64,000 nucleotides of DNA. Origin: Ilyomonas sp964249755. GTDB lineage: Bacteria; Bacteroidota; Bacteroidia; Chitinophagales; Chitinophagaceae. The translations under genes were made by a program, and so were the position numbers. The stretch covers positions 806,001 to 870,000 of the forward strand of contig CAXUDB010000002.1 of assembly GCA_964249755.1 (NCBI GenBank). The letters are read 5' to 3'. The notes under the pieces were generated by a model, which saw only the letters and a list, made by a program, of their open reading frames with translations, made no database searches and had not been told where the DNA came from. Numbering within the stretch: position 1 is the first letter of the stretch; each line of letters starts with the position of its first letter. This document shows positions 1 through 9,008 of this stretch, piece by piece.

Positions 1-246
1 ATCAGCACACATTGCTACAAAATCTGTTTCTACTTTACCCGTTATAAATTCTATCTTTTGTGTAAAAGAAAGCCCCGGTGTGTAATAGTGAATCCAGTTG
101 TCTTTTTTTTGTTTAAAGACATGCTTTTCTTTCGAGCTATCTGCAATAAGAATTGTGAAACTGCTATTCGCATAATAGTCGAGAAGTCGATCCAGGTTGT
201 GATGCCGGTTATGAAGAATCAATATTAACGTTATATTGCTACTCAC
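1..246 (-). CDS. Glycosyltransferase, TIGR00180-like (partial, C-terminus beyond window)
   Basis: The minus strand is open for 82 codons from a GTG at 246-244 to the window edge. The N-terminus (NITLILILHNRHHNLDRLLD) has the beta-strand then Asn-Arg pattern of family 2-type glycosyltransferases, and the last visible residues FVAMCAD match the start of the D-D-D-F acceptor/metal motif expected in TIGR00180-type enzymes. These transfer sugars during surface polysaccharide synthesis in the cytoplasm. The remaining two thirds of the gene lie to the left, so the assignment rests on the first 82 residues only. No ATG fits the frame near the start, which makes GTG the best start. The 138 bp to mqnA holds no gene. 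Confidence 0.6.
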   Translation of the reverse strand, partial: MSSNITLILILHNRHHNLDRLLDYYANSSFTILIADSSKEKHVFKQKKDNWIHYYTPGLSFTQKIEFITGKVETDFVAMCAD

Positions 247-384
247 AAAGAAAGAAAAAAACAATAAAAATAATTAGTCATAACAAAAGTATTCGATTCG
301 TTCGCAATAGGTTACACAAAAGCCTGCAATCACAATTACTCGCTTTAGTATTAATTGTTTTAGTCGAAATGAATTTCTTTTTAT

Positions 385-1167
385 TTAAACCTCACCCAAT
401 AGTTCCAAAAACATTTCTAACCCTTTACGCTTCGCTTCCGTAAGCGTATAACTGATATTCTTTGTGTAATAAGTTTGCAAAGAATAATCCGCAAACGGAT
501 TCTCTGCAATCACTTCATCCAAATGGTGAAGACCTACCGAATTCGCTTGGTTAAACAGGTCGCAGAAATCTTCCGATAACGGTTTGTTAGCTATCCAGGC
601 AGCAAACACAAAAGGCAACCCGCTAAAGGCTTTCCACGCGCCGGCAAGATCATACACGAATTTCGATTGATGGCGCTGCTGCAGAGCTCTGTCTCCGATA
701 ACCACACCCGCAGTATTGCCACGAATGTAATTTCTGAAATCTTCTTTGGCAGGTTGCAGCGCAGGAGCAATATGCCAATAATGCTTCAGTAATACTTTGC
801 AAAGATTTACGGACGTCCGGCTCTGGTAATCGAGTAAAATGGTGTCAATTTCTTCTAATGGCACATCGCTGAAAAGGCAAACACTCGCAACATCACCTTC
901 AGCCCCGATACAATAATCACCAACAATTTGATGCTCCTGTAAGGCAGGAATAACAGCCACCGGCACCAGCCCGATATCTATCTTGTCATTAACAAGCATG
1001 GCTCCAATAGAGGAAGGATAATCAGTGAGTAATTCTATCCGGTTCATCAATTCTTCAGATCTTGTAATGCCATACAGCAGAGGCTTTGTGTTCAAATAAC
1101 TGACAGCTCCAACTTTAATCTTCTTCAATCCCTTTATTTTTGCGTGCAAAGAAAAGCAATCAGCCAT
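385..1167 (-). CDS. mqnA: Chorismate dehydratase MqnA (futalosine menaquinone pathway)
   Basis: This 260-residue protein matches MqnA, the periplasmic-binding-fold enzyme that dehydrates chorismate to 3-enolpyruvylbenzoate, the first committed step of futalosine-dependent menaquinone synthesis. The diagnostic N-terminal stretch KIKVGAVSYLNTKPLLYGI starts at about residue 16, followed by IGLVPVAVIPAL near residue 65 and GVVIGDRAL near residue 154, all typical of the family. The usual start of relatives would fall at a TTG (about 1128); the upstream ATG at 1167 adds about 13 residues with no family counterpart, so the true start is uncertain. The gene stands alone on the minus strand and is divergent from purB, with a 58-bp shared promoter gap. 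No other mqn genes are in the window. Confidence 0.9.
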   Translation of the reverse strand: MADCFSLHAKIKGLKKIKVGAVSYLNTKPLLYGITRSEELMNRIELLTDYPSSIGAMLVNDKIDIGLVPVAVIPALQEHQIVGDYCIGAEGDVASVCLFSDVPLEEIDTILLDYQSRTSVNLCKVLLKHYWHIAPALQPAKEDFRNYIRGNTAGVVIGDRALQQRHQSKFVYDLAGAWKAFSGLPFVFAAWIANKPLSEDFCDLFNQANSVGLHHLDEVIAENPFADYSLQTYYTKNISYTLTEAKRKGLEMFLELLGEV

Positions 1168-1225
1168 TGGCGGCTGCTGCGAATCGGATTTTTAGCATCA
1201 TTTATTGTTTATCTCATCAGCTGCA

Positions 1226-2572
1226 ATGAACCTACAAACACTTACTGCCATTTCCCCTATTGACGGGCGTTATCATAGCCAGACGGCTCATCTCTCACAA
1301 TGGTTCTCAGAATATGCCCTGATAAAATACCGGCTGCATGTTGAAGTGGAATATTTTATTTTATTGGCACAAAAGGGTTTCTTTTCTCTTGATAATAACA
1401 GACTGGAAGAAATGAGAATCAGTGCTTCAGGTTTCTCTTCTGAAGATGCTGAAAAGATAAAAAGAGCAGAAGCGATCACCAACCATGATGTAAAAGCATT
1501 GGAATATTTTATCAAAGAGACATTGACAGATGCCGGGGCCGGCGAAATAAAAGAATGGGTTCACTTTGGACTTACTTCGCAGGACATTAATAACACTGCT
1601 ACCCCGTTGGCCTGGAAAAATTATATACAGGAAGAGTATCTACCTTCTATGCGTGCCCTGCAACAAAACATGCGTAGCCTGGCAGAAGGTTGGAAGAAGG
1701 TACCAATGCTTGCCAGAACTCACGGTCAACCTGCTTCACCAACTGTTTTGGGCAAAGAAATAATGGTGTTTGTAGAGCGGATGGAAAGACAAATAAAATC
1801 GTTTGACACAATCCCTTTTGCGGCTAAGTTCGGTGGCGCTACGGGCAATTTTAATGCGCATCAGGTTGCTTTTCCGCGATATGATTGGATCGGCTTTGCC
1901 AATGAGTTTGTAAACGAAATATTGGGTCTTCAACGGATGCAATTCACTACGCAAATCGAACATTATGATTCGCTGGCCGAACACTTTGATGCGATGAAAC
2001 GGATCAATACAATTCTAATTGATTTATGCCGCGACATCTGGACATATATCAGCCTCGACTATTTTAAACAGCAAACAAAAAAAGGCGAAGTTGGTTCTTC
2101 GGCTATGCCGCATAAAGTGAACCCGATTGACTTTGAAAACGCCGAAGGAAATTTAGGTTTAGCAAATGCTTTATTAGAACATTTATCAGCTAAACTACCC
2201 ATCAGCCGGTTGCAAAGAGATTTGACAGATTCAACTGTGTTGCGAAATTTGGGTGTGCCGGCGGCGCACATTGTTATTGCTGTTAAATCACTTCAAAAAG
2301 GCCTCTCTAAATTGGTGTTAAATGAAGCAAAACTGAACGAAGATTTAGAGAATAATTGGGCGGTAGTGGCAGAAGCGGTGCAAACTATTTTGCGAAGAGA
2401 GAACTATCCCAATCCTTATGAGGCGCTAAAAGATTTGACCCGGGGAAATAGTACAATCAACAAAGAAACCATGCAGGCGTTTATCAACGGCTTACAAGTA
2501 AGCGAGGAAGTGAAAAAAGAATTGTTGGCCATCACACCGCAGAACTATACCGGTATCCAACCGGTTTTTTAA
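1226..2572 (+). CDS. purB: Adenylosuccinate lyase PurB
   Basis: PurB cleaves SAICAR to AICAR and adenylosuccinate to AMP, both releasing fumarate, in purine synthesis. The 448-residue protein begins LTAISPIDGRYHSQ, the hallmark of the E. coli-type PurB branch, and carries the fumarase-superfamily signature loop GSSAMPHKVNPIDFENAEGN near residue 290. HFGLTSQDINNTA near residue 113 and RTHGQPASPT near residue 163 are the other substrate-binding segments with the catalytic His. Length fits the family (about 456). The ATG at 1226 matches family N-termini; an in-frame TTG seven codons upstream is less likely. The gene is monocistronic, with a lipoprotein gene 70 bp downstream. Confidence 0.96.
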   Translation: MNLQTLTAISPIDGRYHSQTAHLSQWFSEYALIKYRLHVEVEYFILLAQKGFFSLDNNRLEEMRISASGFSSEDAEKIKRAEAITNHDVKALEYFIKETLTDAGAGEIKEWVHFGLTSQDINNTATPLAWKNYIQEEYLPSMRALQQNMRSLAEGWKKVPMLARTHGQPASPTVLGKEIMVFVERMERQIKSFDTIPFAAKFGGATGNFNAHQVAFPRYDWIGFANEFVNEILGLQRMQFTTQIEHYDSLAEHFDAMKRINTILIDLCRDIWTYISLDYFKQQTKKGEVGSSAMPHKVNPIDFENAEGNLGLANALLEHLSAKLPISRLQRDLTDSTVLRNLGVPAAHIVIAVKSLQKGLSKLVLNEAKLNEDLENNWAVVAEAVQTILRRENYPNPYEALKDLTRGNSTINKETMQAFINGLQVSEEVKKELLAITPQNYTGIQPVF

Positions 2573-2642
2573 AATATTTTATATTTAAATTTTTTATAAT
2601 TCCATTAAGTCTGTTACCAACAAACAATTAAAAACCAAGTTT

Positions 2643-3425
2643 ATGTTACAAAAACCAACGCTCCTATTCGCCGTTATTCTTCTTTGTTTATCAAGTTGTA
2701 AAAAGGACATAATGACTGCTTCTTCCGGAGACTTAAACTCATTGCAAACCGATAAAACGGCGCTGACCTCATTACTTGAACCTGATTCAAGCCGAGGCTG
2801 GTATGGTCACTACTATGGACCGGATGTTTACGTCTTTGATTCGTTTCCGCCATCTTATTTTATACAGGGAGGTGTGGCGCAATTGCCTTATTACTCAGAT
2901 GCTAACCAAGTATTTTCTTATGTTACCTATGATATACCAGCAGATCATCCGATTTATGGCGATAGCATCACTTTTGAAATGGATATCAAAAATCCTAAAG
3001 ATTTTTATCATTCAGGTTGGGATGTAACGATGGATATCAAGGGACAAGGACATGTGGAAGGAGCGCTCGAACGCTTAGCTCTTGTAGGTTTTGTTGCTGA
3101 TGATATTTACACGCCTTATACGCAATTTCACGTAGGCAATGCAGTGCACAATGGTTTGTCGCAATTGGTATATGATTTTGAGGATTTTAAAACCATACGG
3201 CTGGTATTAAGAAATAACAGGGCTTCTTTGTTTTTAAACGCTAAGCTCCTTTATTCTTTTACTTATACCGATGCTGACAAAATAGGATGGATTAAAAATA
3301 TTGAGTTTGGCGGTAAAGGCTTTCCTGCCTGTACACGTGTTAAGCTTTATAACAGCTACACAGGTAAAGTTATTTTAAGCGAAAACTTCAATACCGATGG
3401 GCAAAGCACTATCATATATCACTAA
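2643..3425 (+). CDS. Predicted lipoprotein of unknown function
   Basis: The 260-residue product starts with a lysine, a hydrophobic stretch and a lipobox (LLCLSSC, Cys at about residue 19), so it should be lipid-anchored at the cell envelope. The mature part is rich in aromatic residues and alternating beta-like segments (for example FEMDIKNPKDF, IRLVLRNNRASLFLNAKLLYSF), which suggests a jelly-roll or concanavalin-like fold; that is inference from pattern only. I recognise no catalytic motif. It follows purB by 70 AT-rich bases and is followed by a clear intrinsic terminator, so it may be its own transcription unit. Confidence 0.75.
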   Translation: MLQKPTLLFAVILLCLSSCKKDIMTASSGDLNSLQTDKTALTSLLEPDSSRGWYGHYYGPDVYVFDSFPPSYFIQGGVAQLPYYSDANQVFSYVTYDIPADHPIYGDSITFEMDIKNPKDFYHSGWDVTMDIKGQGHVEGALERLALVGFVADDIYTPYTQFHVGNAVHNGLSQLVYDFEDFKTIRLVLRNNRASLFLNAKLLYSFTYTDADKIGWIKNIEFGGKGFPACTRVKLYNSYTGKVILSENFNTDGQSTIIYH

Positions 3426-3444
3426 TTGTTAGAAGCTAATTTAC

Positions 3445-3478
3445 AAAGGATGAAAAAAATGTTTTTCATCCTTTTTTT
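3445..3478 (+). terminator. Intrinsic terminator after the lipoprotein gene
   Basis: A 13-bp perfect stem (AAAGGATGAAAAA at 3445-3457 pairs with TTTTTCATCCTTT at 3462-3474) has a 4-nt loop and runs into seven T residues. It lies 20 bp after the lipoprotein stop codon and, being A/T-rich on both flanks, could also act on the minus-strand prfC transcript. Confidence 0.8.
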
Positions 3479-3556
3479 ATGTTCGGACTATTATATATTT
3501 TGTTTAAAACTTTCTTCATTAAGTCAAGAGAAGGCAAATTCTATAATAATTTCCTC

Positions 3557-5143
3557 TTACTTATTAATCTCACTTGTAAAATGAAATTCTATATCCGGAT
3601 TGTTCTGTATTTCGGTATTTAAAAACCATTCGCTCTGCGCGAGATAAACAGGGTTGCCGTCTTTGTCTGCCGCGGAATTTTGTTGCTTAAAACGAAGAAA
3701 ATCGTCCAGCTTTTTAGAGTCGTTGCTGGTAAGCCAGCAAGCTTTAAAAAAAGGCAAAGATCTGAATTCACATGCCGCACCATATTCATGCAGCAAACGG
3801 TATTGAATCACTTCAAATTGAAGATCGCCCACACAACCAATGATTTTTTTATTGCCACCAAACTGAGTAAATAGCTGCGCTACACCTTCATCCGTTAATT
3901 GCGAAATGCCTTTTTCAAGCTGCTTCGTTTTCATTGGGTCTTTGTTCACTAGTTCCTTAAAAATTTCTGGTGAAAAAGAAGGAATGCCGGTGAAATAAAA
4001 GTCTTCGCCTTCGGTTAAGGTATCGCCAATTTTAAAATTTCCGGTGTCGAACAAACCGACTACATCGCCCGGATAAGCATCATCAATCACATCCTTGCTA
4101 CGCGCCATAAAACTGTATGGATTGCTGAAGCGAACTTCTTTTTCCATGCGCACATGGTGATAGTATTTGTTCCGTTCGAACCTTCCGCTGCACACGCGTA
4201 AGAACGCAATACGGTCGCGGTGTTTAGGATCCAAGTTGGCATGTATTTTAAAAACAAAACCACTGAATTTTTCTTCATCTACGCTCACTTCGCGCTCACT
4301 CGTTTCTCTATCGCGCGGCACGGGTGCAATGCGAATGAAGGTGTCCAGCATTTCCTTTACACCGAAGTTGTTTACTGCACTGCCGAAGAAAACCGGCGCC
4401 ACTTCACCTTCCAGATAATCATCAACGTTCAGCTTACCATAAACGCCATCAATCAGTTCTACGTCCTCACGCAGAGTAGCAGCATCGCGTTCGCCAATTT
4501 TATCATCCAGAATAATATCATTCAGATCGGTAATTGCAATGGTATCTTCCTCCTCTGCTTTTGTGCTGGCGGCAAACAGCCGCAGGCTCTTATTGTCTAA
4601 ATTATAAACGCCTTTAAACTCCTTACCACTGTTGATGGGCCATGTCATTGGGTGCAGGCTGATGTTCAATTCCTTTTCAATCTCCTCCAGCAAGTCAAAC
4701 CTATTTTTGCCATCGCGGTCCATCTTGTTGATAAATACAATCACAGGCGTATCGCGCATCCGGCATACCTCCATCAGTCGCCGGGTTTGTTCTTCCACAC
4801 CATTTACGCTATCCACCACCAGCACCACGCTGTCCACCGCGGTAAGTGTTCGATAAGTGTCTTCCGCAAAGTCTTTGTGACCCGGCGTATCCAACAGGTT
4901 AATCAAAAAGCCTTTGTATTCAAACGTCATTACGCTGGTTGCCACCGAAATGCCGCGCTGCCGCTCAATCTCCATAAAATCGGAGGTGGCGTGCTTCTTT
5001 ATTTTATTGCTTTTTACGGCGCCTGCCACTTGTATGGCGCCGCCAAAAAGAAGAAATTTTTCAGTCAAGGTTGTTTTGCCGGCATCGGGGTGAGAGATAA
5101 TAGCAAATGTTTTACGCCGGTTGATTTCTTTTTCGTACTTCAT
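3557..5143 (-). CDS. prfC: Peptide chain release factor 3 (RF3)
   Basis: RF3 is the GTPase that recycles RF1/RF2 from the ribosome after peptide release. The 528-residue protein has the GTP-binding motifs in order: SHPDAGKTTLTEK (G1, about residue 17), RQRGISVATSV (G2), DTPGHKDF (G3, about residue 88) and NKMDRDG (G4, about residue 141), followed by the RF3-specific domains II and III (for example VNKDPMKTKQLEKGISQL and CVGDLQFEVIQYRL). Length matches E. coli PrfC (529). The gene stands alone, convergent with the upstream lipoprotein gene. The region before it contains the terminator of the next minus-strand gene, so prfC should have its own promoter. Confidence 0.96.
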   Translation of the reverse strand: MKYEKEINRRKTFAIISHPDAGKTTLTEKFLLFGGAIQVAGAVKSNKIKKHATSDFMEIERQRGISVATSVMTFEYKGFLINLLDTPGHKDFAEDTYRTLTAVDSVVLVVDSVNGVEEQTRRLMEVCRMRDTPVIVFINKMDRDGKNRFDLLEEIEKELNISLHPMTWPINSGKEFKGVYNLDNKSLRLFAASTKAEEEDTIAITDLNDIILDDKIGERDAATLREDVELIDGVYGKLNVDDYLEGEVAPVFFGSAVNNFGVKEMLDTFIRIAPVPRDRETSEREVSVDEEKFSGFVFKIHANLDPKHRDRIAFLRVCSGRFERNKYYHHVRMEKEVRFSNPYSFMARSKDVIDDAYPGDVVGLFDTGNFKIGDTLTEGEDFYFTGIPSFSPEIFKELVNKDPMKTKQLEKGISQLTDEGVAQLFTQFGGNKKIIGCVGDLQFEVIQYRLLHEYGAACEFRSLPFFKACWLTSNDSKKLDDFLRFKQQNSAADKDGNPVYLAQSEWFLNTEIQNNPDIEFHFTSEINK

Positions 5144-5209
5144 AATTTTCAGCGTGCAAAATTACTTCAATGCGAAATAGATAAAAAGCGGGGAATGATA
5201 AAGAGGTGA

Positions 5210-5255
5210 TAATAAAAACGCCATTTCGCTTTCGTTGATTCAAAGCGAAATGGCG
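5210..5255 (-). terminator. Intrinsic terminator after the 84-residue membrane protein gene
   Basis: A 14-bp perfect stem (5219-5232 with 5242-5255, core GCCATTTCGCTTT) with a 9-nt loop is followed on the minus strand by TTTTTATTATC. It lies 25 bp after the stop of the small minus-strand gene and separates it from prfC. Confidence 0.8.
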
Positions 5256-5279
5256 CATAATGAGTACGTTCAACAAGCT

Positions 5280-5534
5280 TTATACATCACTGCGGTTGCC
5301 CGTCAGCTTTCTATGCAAGGTTTTATGAGTGGCTAAAAATTTCTTTTCGCGATGCTCAAGTTTTGCAATGGCATGTGGTACATAATCTTTTTTATAAACC
5401 ACCGCTACACCCGCCCAAAACATCACTATAACTACCAGCACTGTTAACCAAGAGATGAGTGAAATAAGGCTGATGCGAGCGCTTTTTTTGTGATTAATAC
5501 TATCCGGATTATAAACCGTTGTAATCTTTTTCAC
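5280..5534 (-). CDS. Small single-span membrane protein, unknown
   Basis: The 84-residue product has one predicted transmembrane helix (about residues 22-46, ISLISLISWLTVLVVIVMF) and a basic C-terminal half (KLEHREKKFLATHKTLHRKL) likely facing the cytoplasm. I recognise no family. The coding call rests on a good ATG, a hydrophobic segment with positive flanks, and a strong terminator directly after the stop. It lies 111 bp downstream of hscA on the same strand and may be cotranscribed with it. Confidence 0.65.
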   Translation of the reverse strand: MKKITTVYNPDSINHKKSARISLISLISWLTVLVVIVMFWAGVAVVYKKDYVPHAIAKLEHREKKFLATHKTLHRKLTGNRSDV

Positions 5535-5645
5535 GGTAGTGTTTTGTTTCTGTAGTACAAAATTGTGCCGCTTTGATAGGTTAATTTGCTAATGCTTTTT
5601 TAATCTTCTGATTTTAGCGAAACGTTTACTTAACAGTTCTTAACA

Positions 5646-7502
5646 TCACTCAATCTTTTTGCCTTTGAGCGCTTCGCTTACTGCTTTGTCCATTGCCCTT
5701 TCTGCAAAAGGTTTGGTTACTTCGTTTAACTCTTCTGTTTTTGTATGGATCAAATTTTTATCGGTTAATGTAATTGCCATTTGCAAAGCCTGCATCGCAA
5801 TGGCAGTTGCTGTCATCTCATCTGCTGTTAGCAAAGAGGAGTTACTGGTGATGAATTTTTCTGTAGCATTCAGTATCTGCTCGCCTTCTGTACGGGCTTC
5901 TATCAAAGCTCTTTCGGTCATGTCGGCTTTGGCATTTGTAATGCTGTCGAGCAGCATTTTCTCCACTTCATTATCAGTTAAACCGTATTGCGGTTTCACT
6001 TCTATCTGCTGCTCAACACCGCTTCTCAATTCTTTTGCTTTTACCGATAAAATGCCATCTGCATTAATTAAAAAACTCACTTCCACTTTGGGTAATCCGG
6101 CCGGCATTCCTGGTATGCCGGTGAGGTTAAATTCAGCCAGCCTGCGGTTGTCTTTCACCAGGTCGCGTTCGCCCTGAAATACAGAAATACGCATACTCCC
6201 CTGCCCGTCTTTTTGCGTGGTATATTGCCTTCCGGCTTTTGATGGAATTTTGCTATTGCGCGGGATTAAAACATCCATCAATCCACCCATGGTTTCAATG
6301 CCGAGGCTTAGAGGTGTAATATCCAGCAGTAAGAATTCTTTGTTGTTGCCGGCGAGAATATCAGCCTGAATGGCTGCACCTAATGCTACCACTTCGTCAG
6401 GATTCACTTCATCATTCACGGGTCGACCAAAAAAATCGCTCACTGCTTTTTTTACAAGTGGAACCCGCGTGCTGCCACCCACCATGACTACAGCATTGAT
6501 ATCGGTTGTAGTAAGATTTGCGTCTTTCAACGCAGCGCGGCAACTGTTGATGGTTTTGGTTATTAACGGCTGTATCAACTCTTCAAACCGGTGGCGCGAA
6601 ATACCGAGTGAGCGTTCGCCAACACCGGTAAGATATGCGTCTTCAGTACTCAATTGCTTTTTTGCTTCTTCTGCTTTGAGGCGCAGCGTTTGCATCAGCG
6701 AATTATCCTGCTCAAATTCTTCTTTCGCAAACTGCCCTTCCATCATCCACTCCCGTACAATTAGCCTGTCAAAATCATCACCACCGAGATACGTATCACC
6801 GTTTGTACTCAACACTTCAAATATGCCGTTTGTGATTTTTAAGATTGATACGTCAAATGTTCCACCACCCAAATCATACACCGCAATCGTCGCTTCCTCT
6901 TCTCTATTTTGCCCTAAACCGTAAGCAAGACTTGCAGCCGTGGGTTCGTTCACAATGCGGAGCACATCGAGCCCTGCGAGCTTGCCGGCATCCCGGGTTG
7001 CTTGTCGTTGTGCATCGTTAAAATAAGCCGGAACTGTAATAACGGCGCGAGTGACAGGTGTTTTTAAAATATGTTCTGCACGCGTTTTTAGCTCTTTTAA
7101 AATGAGAGAAGACAGTTCTACCGGTGAATAAAACTGATCGCCCACCTGAACCTTTACAAGGCTTTCTTCGTTGTCGTCTATCACGCGGTAACTGTAGAAA
7201 TCTGCATGTTCTTTTATATCGTTATAGCTTTTGCCCATCAGCCGCTTGGCACTGAAAATTGTGTTCGCTGGATCGCTTTCAAGGTATTGCCTAGCTTCAT
7301 TGCCCACCACAATATTGCTATTGTCAAAATGAATAACACTTGGAACTAAGCTGCTGGTGTCATGCTCTTTTAAAGCCACCGGTTTGCCTGTTTCGGGGTG
7401 AATAATGGCGATCAAACTATTTGTCGTGCCTAGGTCGATTCCTACAATGATGTCGTCTTTCTGAAGACTACCTGTTGCTATATTAATCCCAATCTTTGCC
7501 AT
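5646..7502 (-). CDS. hscA: Hsp70 chaperone HscA (Fe-S cluster assembly type)
   Basis: The 618-residue protein is an Hsp70: GIDLGTTNSLIA (phosphate 1) at about residue 22, VITVPAYFNDAQRQATRDAG and NEPTAASLAYGL near residue 190, YDLGGGTFDVSIL (phosphate 2) near residue 209 and VMVGGSTRVPLV (adenosine motif) near residue 340, then a beta-sandwich substrate domain and helical lid. The 20-odd residue extension before the ATPase domain, the RLMGKSYNDI segment and the short C-terminus without the DnaK EEVD-type tail match HscA, which works with the scaffold IscU and HscB in Fe-S maturation. No isc partners are next to it, so HscA over DnaK is judged from sequence pattern. Start at ATG 7502. Confidence 0.88.
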   Translation of the reverse strand: MAKIGINIATGSLQKDDIIVGIDLGTTNSLIAIIHPETGKPVALKEHDTSSLVPSVIHFDNSNIVVGNEARQYLESDPANTIFSAKRLMGKSYNDIKEHADFYSYRVIDDNEESLVKVQVGDQFYSPVELSSLILKELKTRAEHILKTPVTRAVITVPAYFNDAQRQATRDAGKLAGLDVLRIVNEPTAASLAYGLGQNREEEATIAVYDLGGGTFDVSILKITNGIFEVLSTNGDTYLGGDDFDRLIVREWMMEGQFAKEEFEQDNSLMQTLRLKAEEAKKQLSTEDAYLTGVGERSLGISRHRFEELIQPLITKTINSCRAALKDANLTTTDINAVVMVGGSTRVPLVKKAVSDFFGRPVNDEVNPDEVVALGAAIQADILAGNNKEFLLLDITPLSLGIETMGGLMDVLIPRNSKIPSKAGRQYTTQKDGQGSMRISVFQGERDLVKDNRRLAEFNLTGIPGMPAGLPKVEVSFLINADGILSVKAKELRSGVEQQIEVKPQYGLTDNEVEKMLLDSITNAKADMTERALIEARTEGEQILNATEKFITSNSSLLTADEMTATAIAMQALQMAITLTDKNLIHTKTEELNEVTKPFAERAMDKAVSEALKGKKIE

Positions 7503-7541
7503 AGTAAAAAATAATGCGCAAAGGTAAGAGCGTTGGCAGAA

Positions 7542-7838
7542 CTACTCTTTTTCTTCTCTTACCAGCTTTTTCCATTGCGGATGCTTTTCTAAATAAGATT
7601 GAACAAAAGTGCAGAGTGGAACAAGGTGCAGCTGATGTTCCTGGATGTAGTGCAGTGTTTTTTCGACCAAGGCTGAAGCTACGCCTTTGCCTTCCAGAGC
7701 TGCAGGAACTTCGGTATGAATCAAATAAACTGTATTGCCGCCTTGTTTATAATTGATGAATGCTGTATTCTCATCAACTTGCATTTCAAAACGCTTCCCT
7801 GTCGTGTTTACGGTTAATGAATTGTTTTCGTAAGACAT
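7542..7838 (-). CDS. GNAT-type N-acetyltransferase (YidJ/Gcn5-related, small)
   Basis: The 98-residue product matches the small single-domain Gcn5-related family that comprises little more than the acetyl-CoA site: a beta-hairpin start (KRFEMQV.. AFINYKQGGNTVYLIHTEVPA) then LEGKGVASALVEKTL, equivalent to motif A (Q/R-x-x-G-x-G/A). Substrate is unknown for this family. The ATG at 7838 is preceded by AAAGGGGAAATT, one of the few Shine-Dalgarno-like sequences in the window, which decides it over an upstream in-frame start twelve codons earlier. It lies 39 bp upstream of hscA in the same direction and may share its transcript. Confidence 0.82.
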   Translation of the reverse strand: MSYENNSLTVNTTGKRFEMQVDENTAFINYKQGGNTVYLIHTEVPAALEGKGVASALVEKTLHYIQEHQLHLVPLCTFVQSYLEKHPQWKKLVREEKE

Positions 7839-7917
7839 AATTTCCCCTTTTGTGTAATGCGAATCGCAGGACAAAGATTCACTAAAAAGCCGTTACCTTT
7901 CCTCAAAAAGAAGATCC

Positions 7918-8946
7918 ATGCTGGCGTCGTTAGGTAAATTACCAACAGGAAAGGAAAAAGAAAAAACTCATCAATCTCCTCATTATAAAAGAGGTCAGTT
8001 TCAGAACCCTGTGCCTACTGTTATGTTAGAACCCGGTTACTCTTATGCTAAACTTATCTTCGAGTTTTTGCGTAAGCCGCCTACCTGCTTTCCTCCTAAA
8101 TCTTTACCTTCTGTCAGGACTAATCTAATGGATTTACCTGACAACAACACAAGCATTGTTTGGTTCGGCCACTCCTCTTATCTTATTAAAACCGGTGGTA
8201 AAACAGTTCTGGTTGACCCGGTGTTCAGCGGTTATGTATCACCGGTAAAAGGTATGAACAAGGCGTTTGCAGGAAGCAATATTTACAGCGTTTCTGATAT
8301 GCCCCCGATTGATTTTTTACTCCTTACACATGACCATTACGATCACCTCGATTATGAAACGATAATAAAGCTGAAACCGAAGGTGAAACAGGTTTGTACT
8401 TCATTGGGTGTTGCTTCTCATTTATTATATTGGGGTTACAGTGCAAGCATAATTCATGAGTTAGACTGGTACCAGTCTTTCACCTTTGAAAGCTTGGCTT
8501 TAACATCGTTGCCCGCCCGCCATTTTTCAGGAAGGAGCTTGAAACGAGATCAAACTTTATGGTCTGCCTTTGCATTGGAAACCAATGGACAAAAACTATT
8601 GTTGGGCGGCGATAGCGGTTATGCTTCACACCTGAAAGAAATAGGAGAGAAGTATGGTCCTTTTGACCTTGCCTTGCTGGAATGCGGCCAGTACAATTTG
8701 GCCTGGCACAGCATTCATATGTTGCCCGAAGAAACCGCACAGGCATCGCTTGATGTGAAAGCAAAAGTGCTGATGCCGGTGCACTGGGGTAAATTCTCCC
8801 TCTCACTTCACCCTTGGGATGAACCAGTGAAGAGAGTGGTTGCAAAGGCTGACGAATTAAAGATAGCGTTAACTACACCGATGATTGGAGAAGTGGTTGT
8901 GCTGAACGAAGTATATCCAGCCAAACACTGGTGGGAAGAATGGTAG
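7918..8946 (+). CDS. MBL-fold metallohydrolase (NAPE-PLD/UlaG-like)
   Basis: The 342-residue protein has the metallo-beta-lactamase signature LLTHDHYDHLDYE (H-x-H-x-D-H, about residue 138), preceded by IVWFGHSSYLIKTGGKTVLVDPVF, followed by LLGGDSGYASHL (metal-ligand Asp) and a late PVHWGKFSL His near residue 287. This order is typical of the zinc-dependent phosphodiesterase-like branch that includes NAPE-PLD and UlaG relatives; the substrate cannot be told. There is no signal peptide. It lies 62 bp upstream of the DEXH helicase on the same strand but lacks the beta-CASP region of the ligase-associated exonuclease, so a role in that DNA-repair system is not supported. Confidence 0.85.
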   Translation: MLASLGKLPTGKEKEKTHQSPHYKRGQFQNPVPTVMLEPGYSYAKLIFEFLRKPPTCFPPKSLPSVRTNLMDLPDNNTSIVWFGHSSYLIKTGGKTVLVDPVFSGYVSPVKGMNKAFAGSNIYSVSDMPPIDFLLLTHDHYDHLDYETIIKLKPKVKQVCTSLGVASHLLYWGYSASIIHELDWYQSFTFESLALTSLPARHFSGRSLKRDQTLWSAFALETNGQKLLLGGDSGYASHLKEIGEKYGPFDLALLECGQYNLAWHSIHMLPEETAQASLDVKAKVLMPVHWGKFSLSLHPWDEPVKRVVAKADELKIALTTPMIGEVVVLNEVYPAKHWWEEW

Positions 8947-9008
8947 AGCAGGATTTTCCTTCTTTACACAAACTGTTCTTATATTATTCAACTTCCTACA
9001 TTTGACAA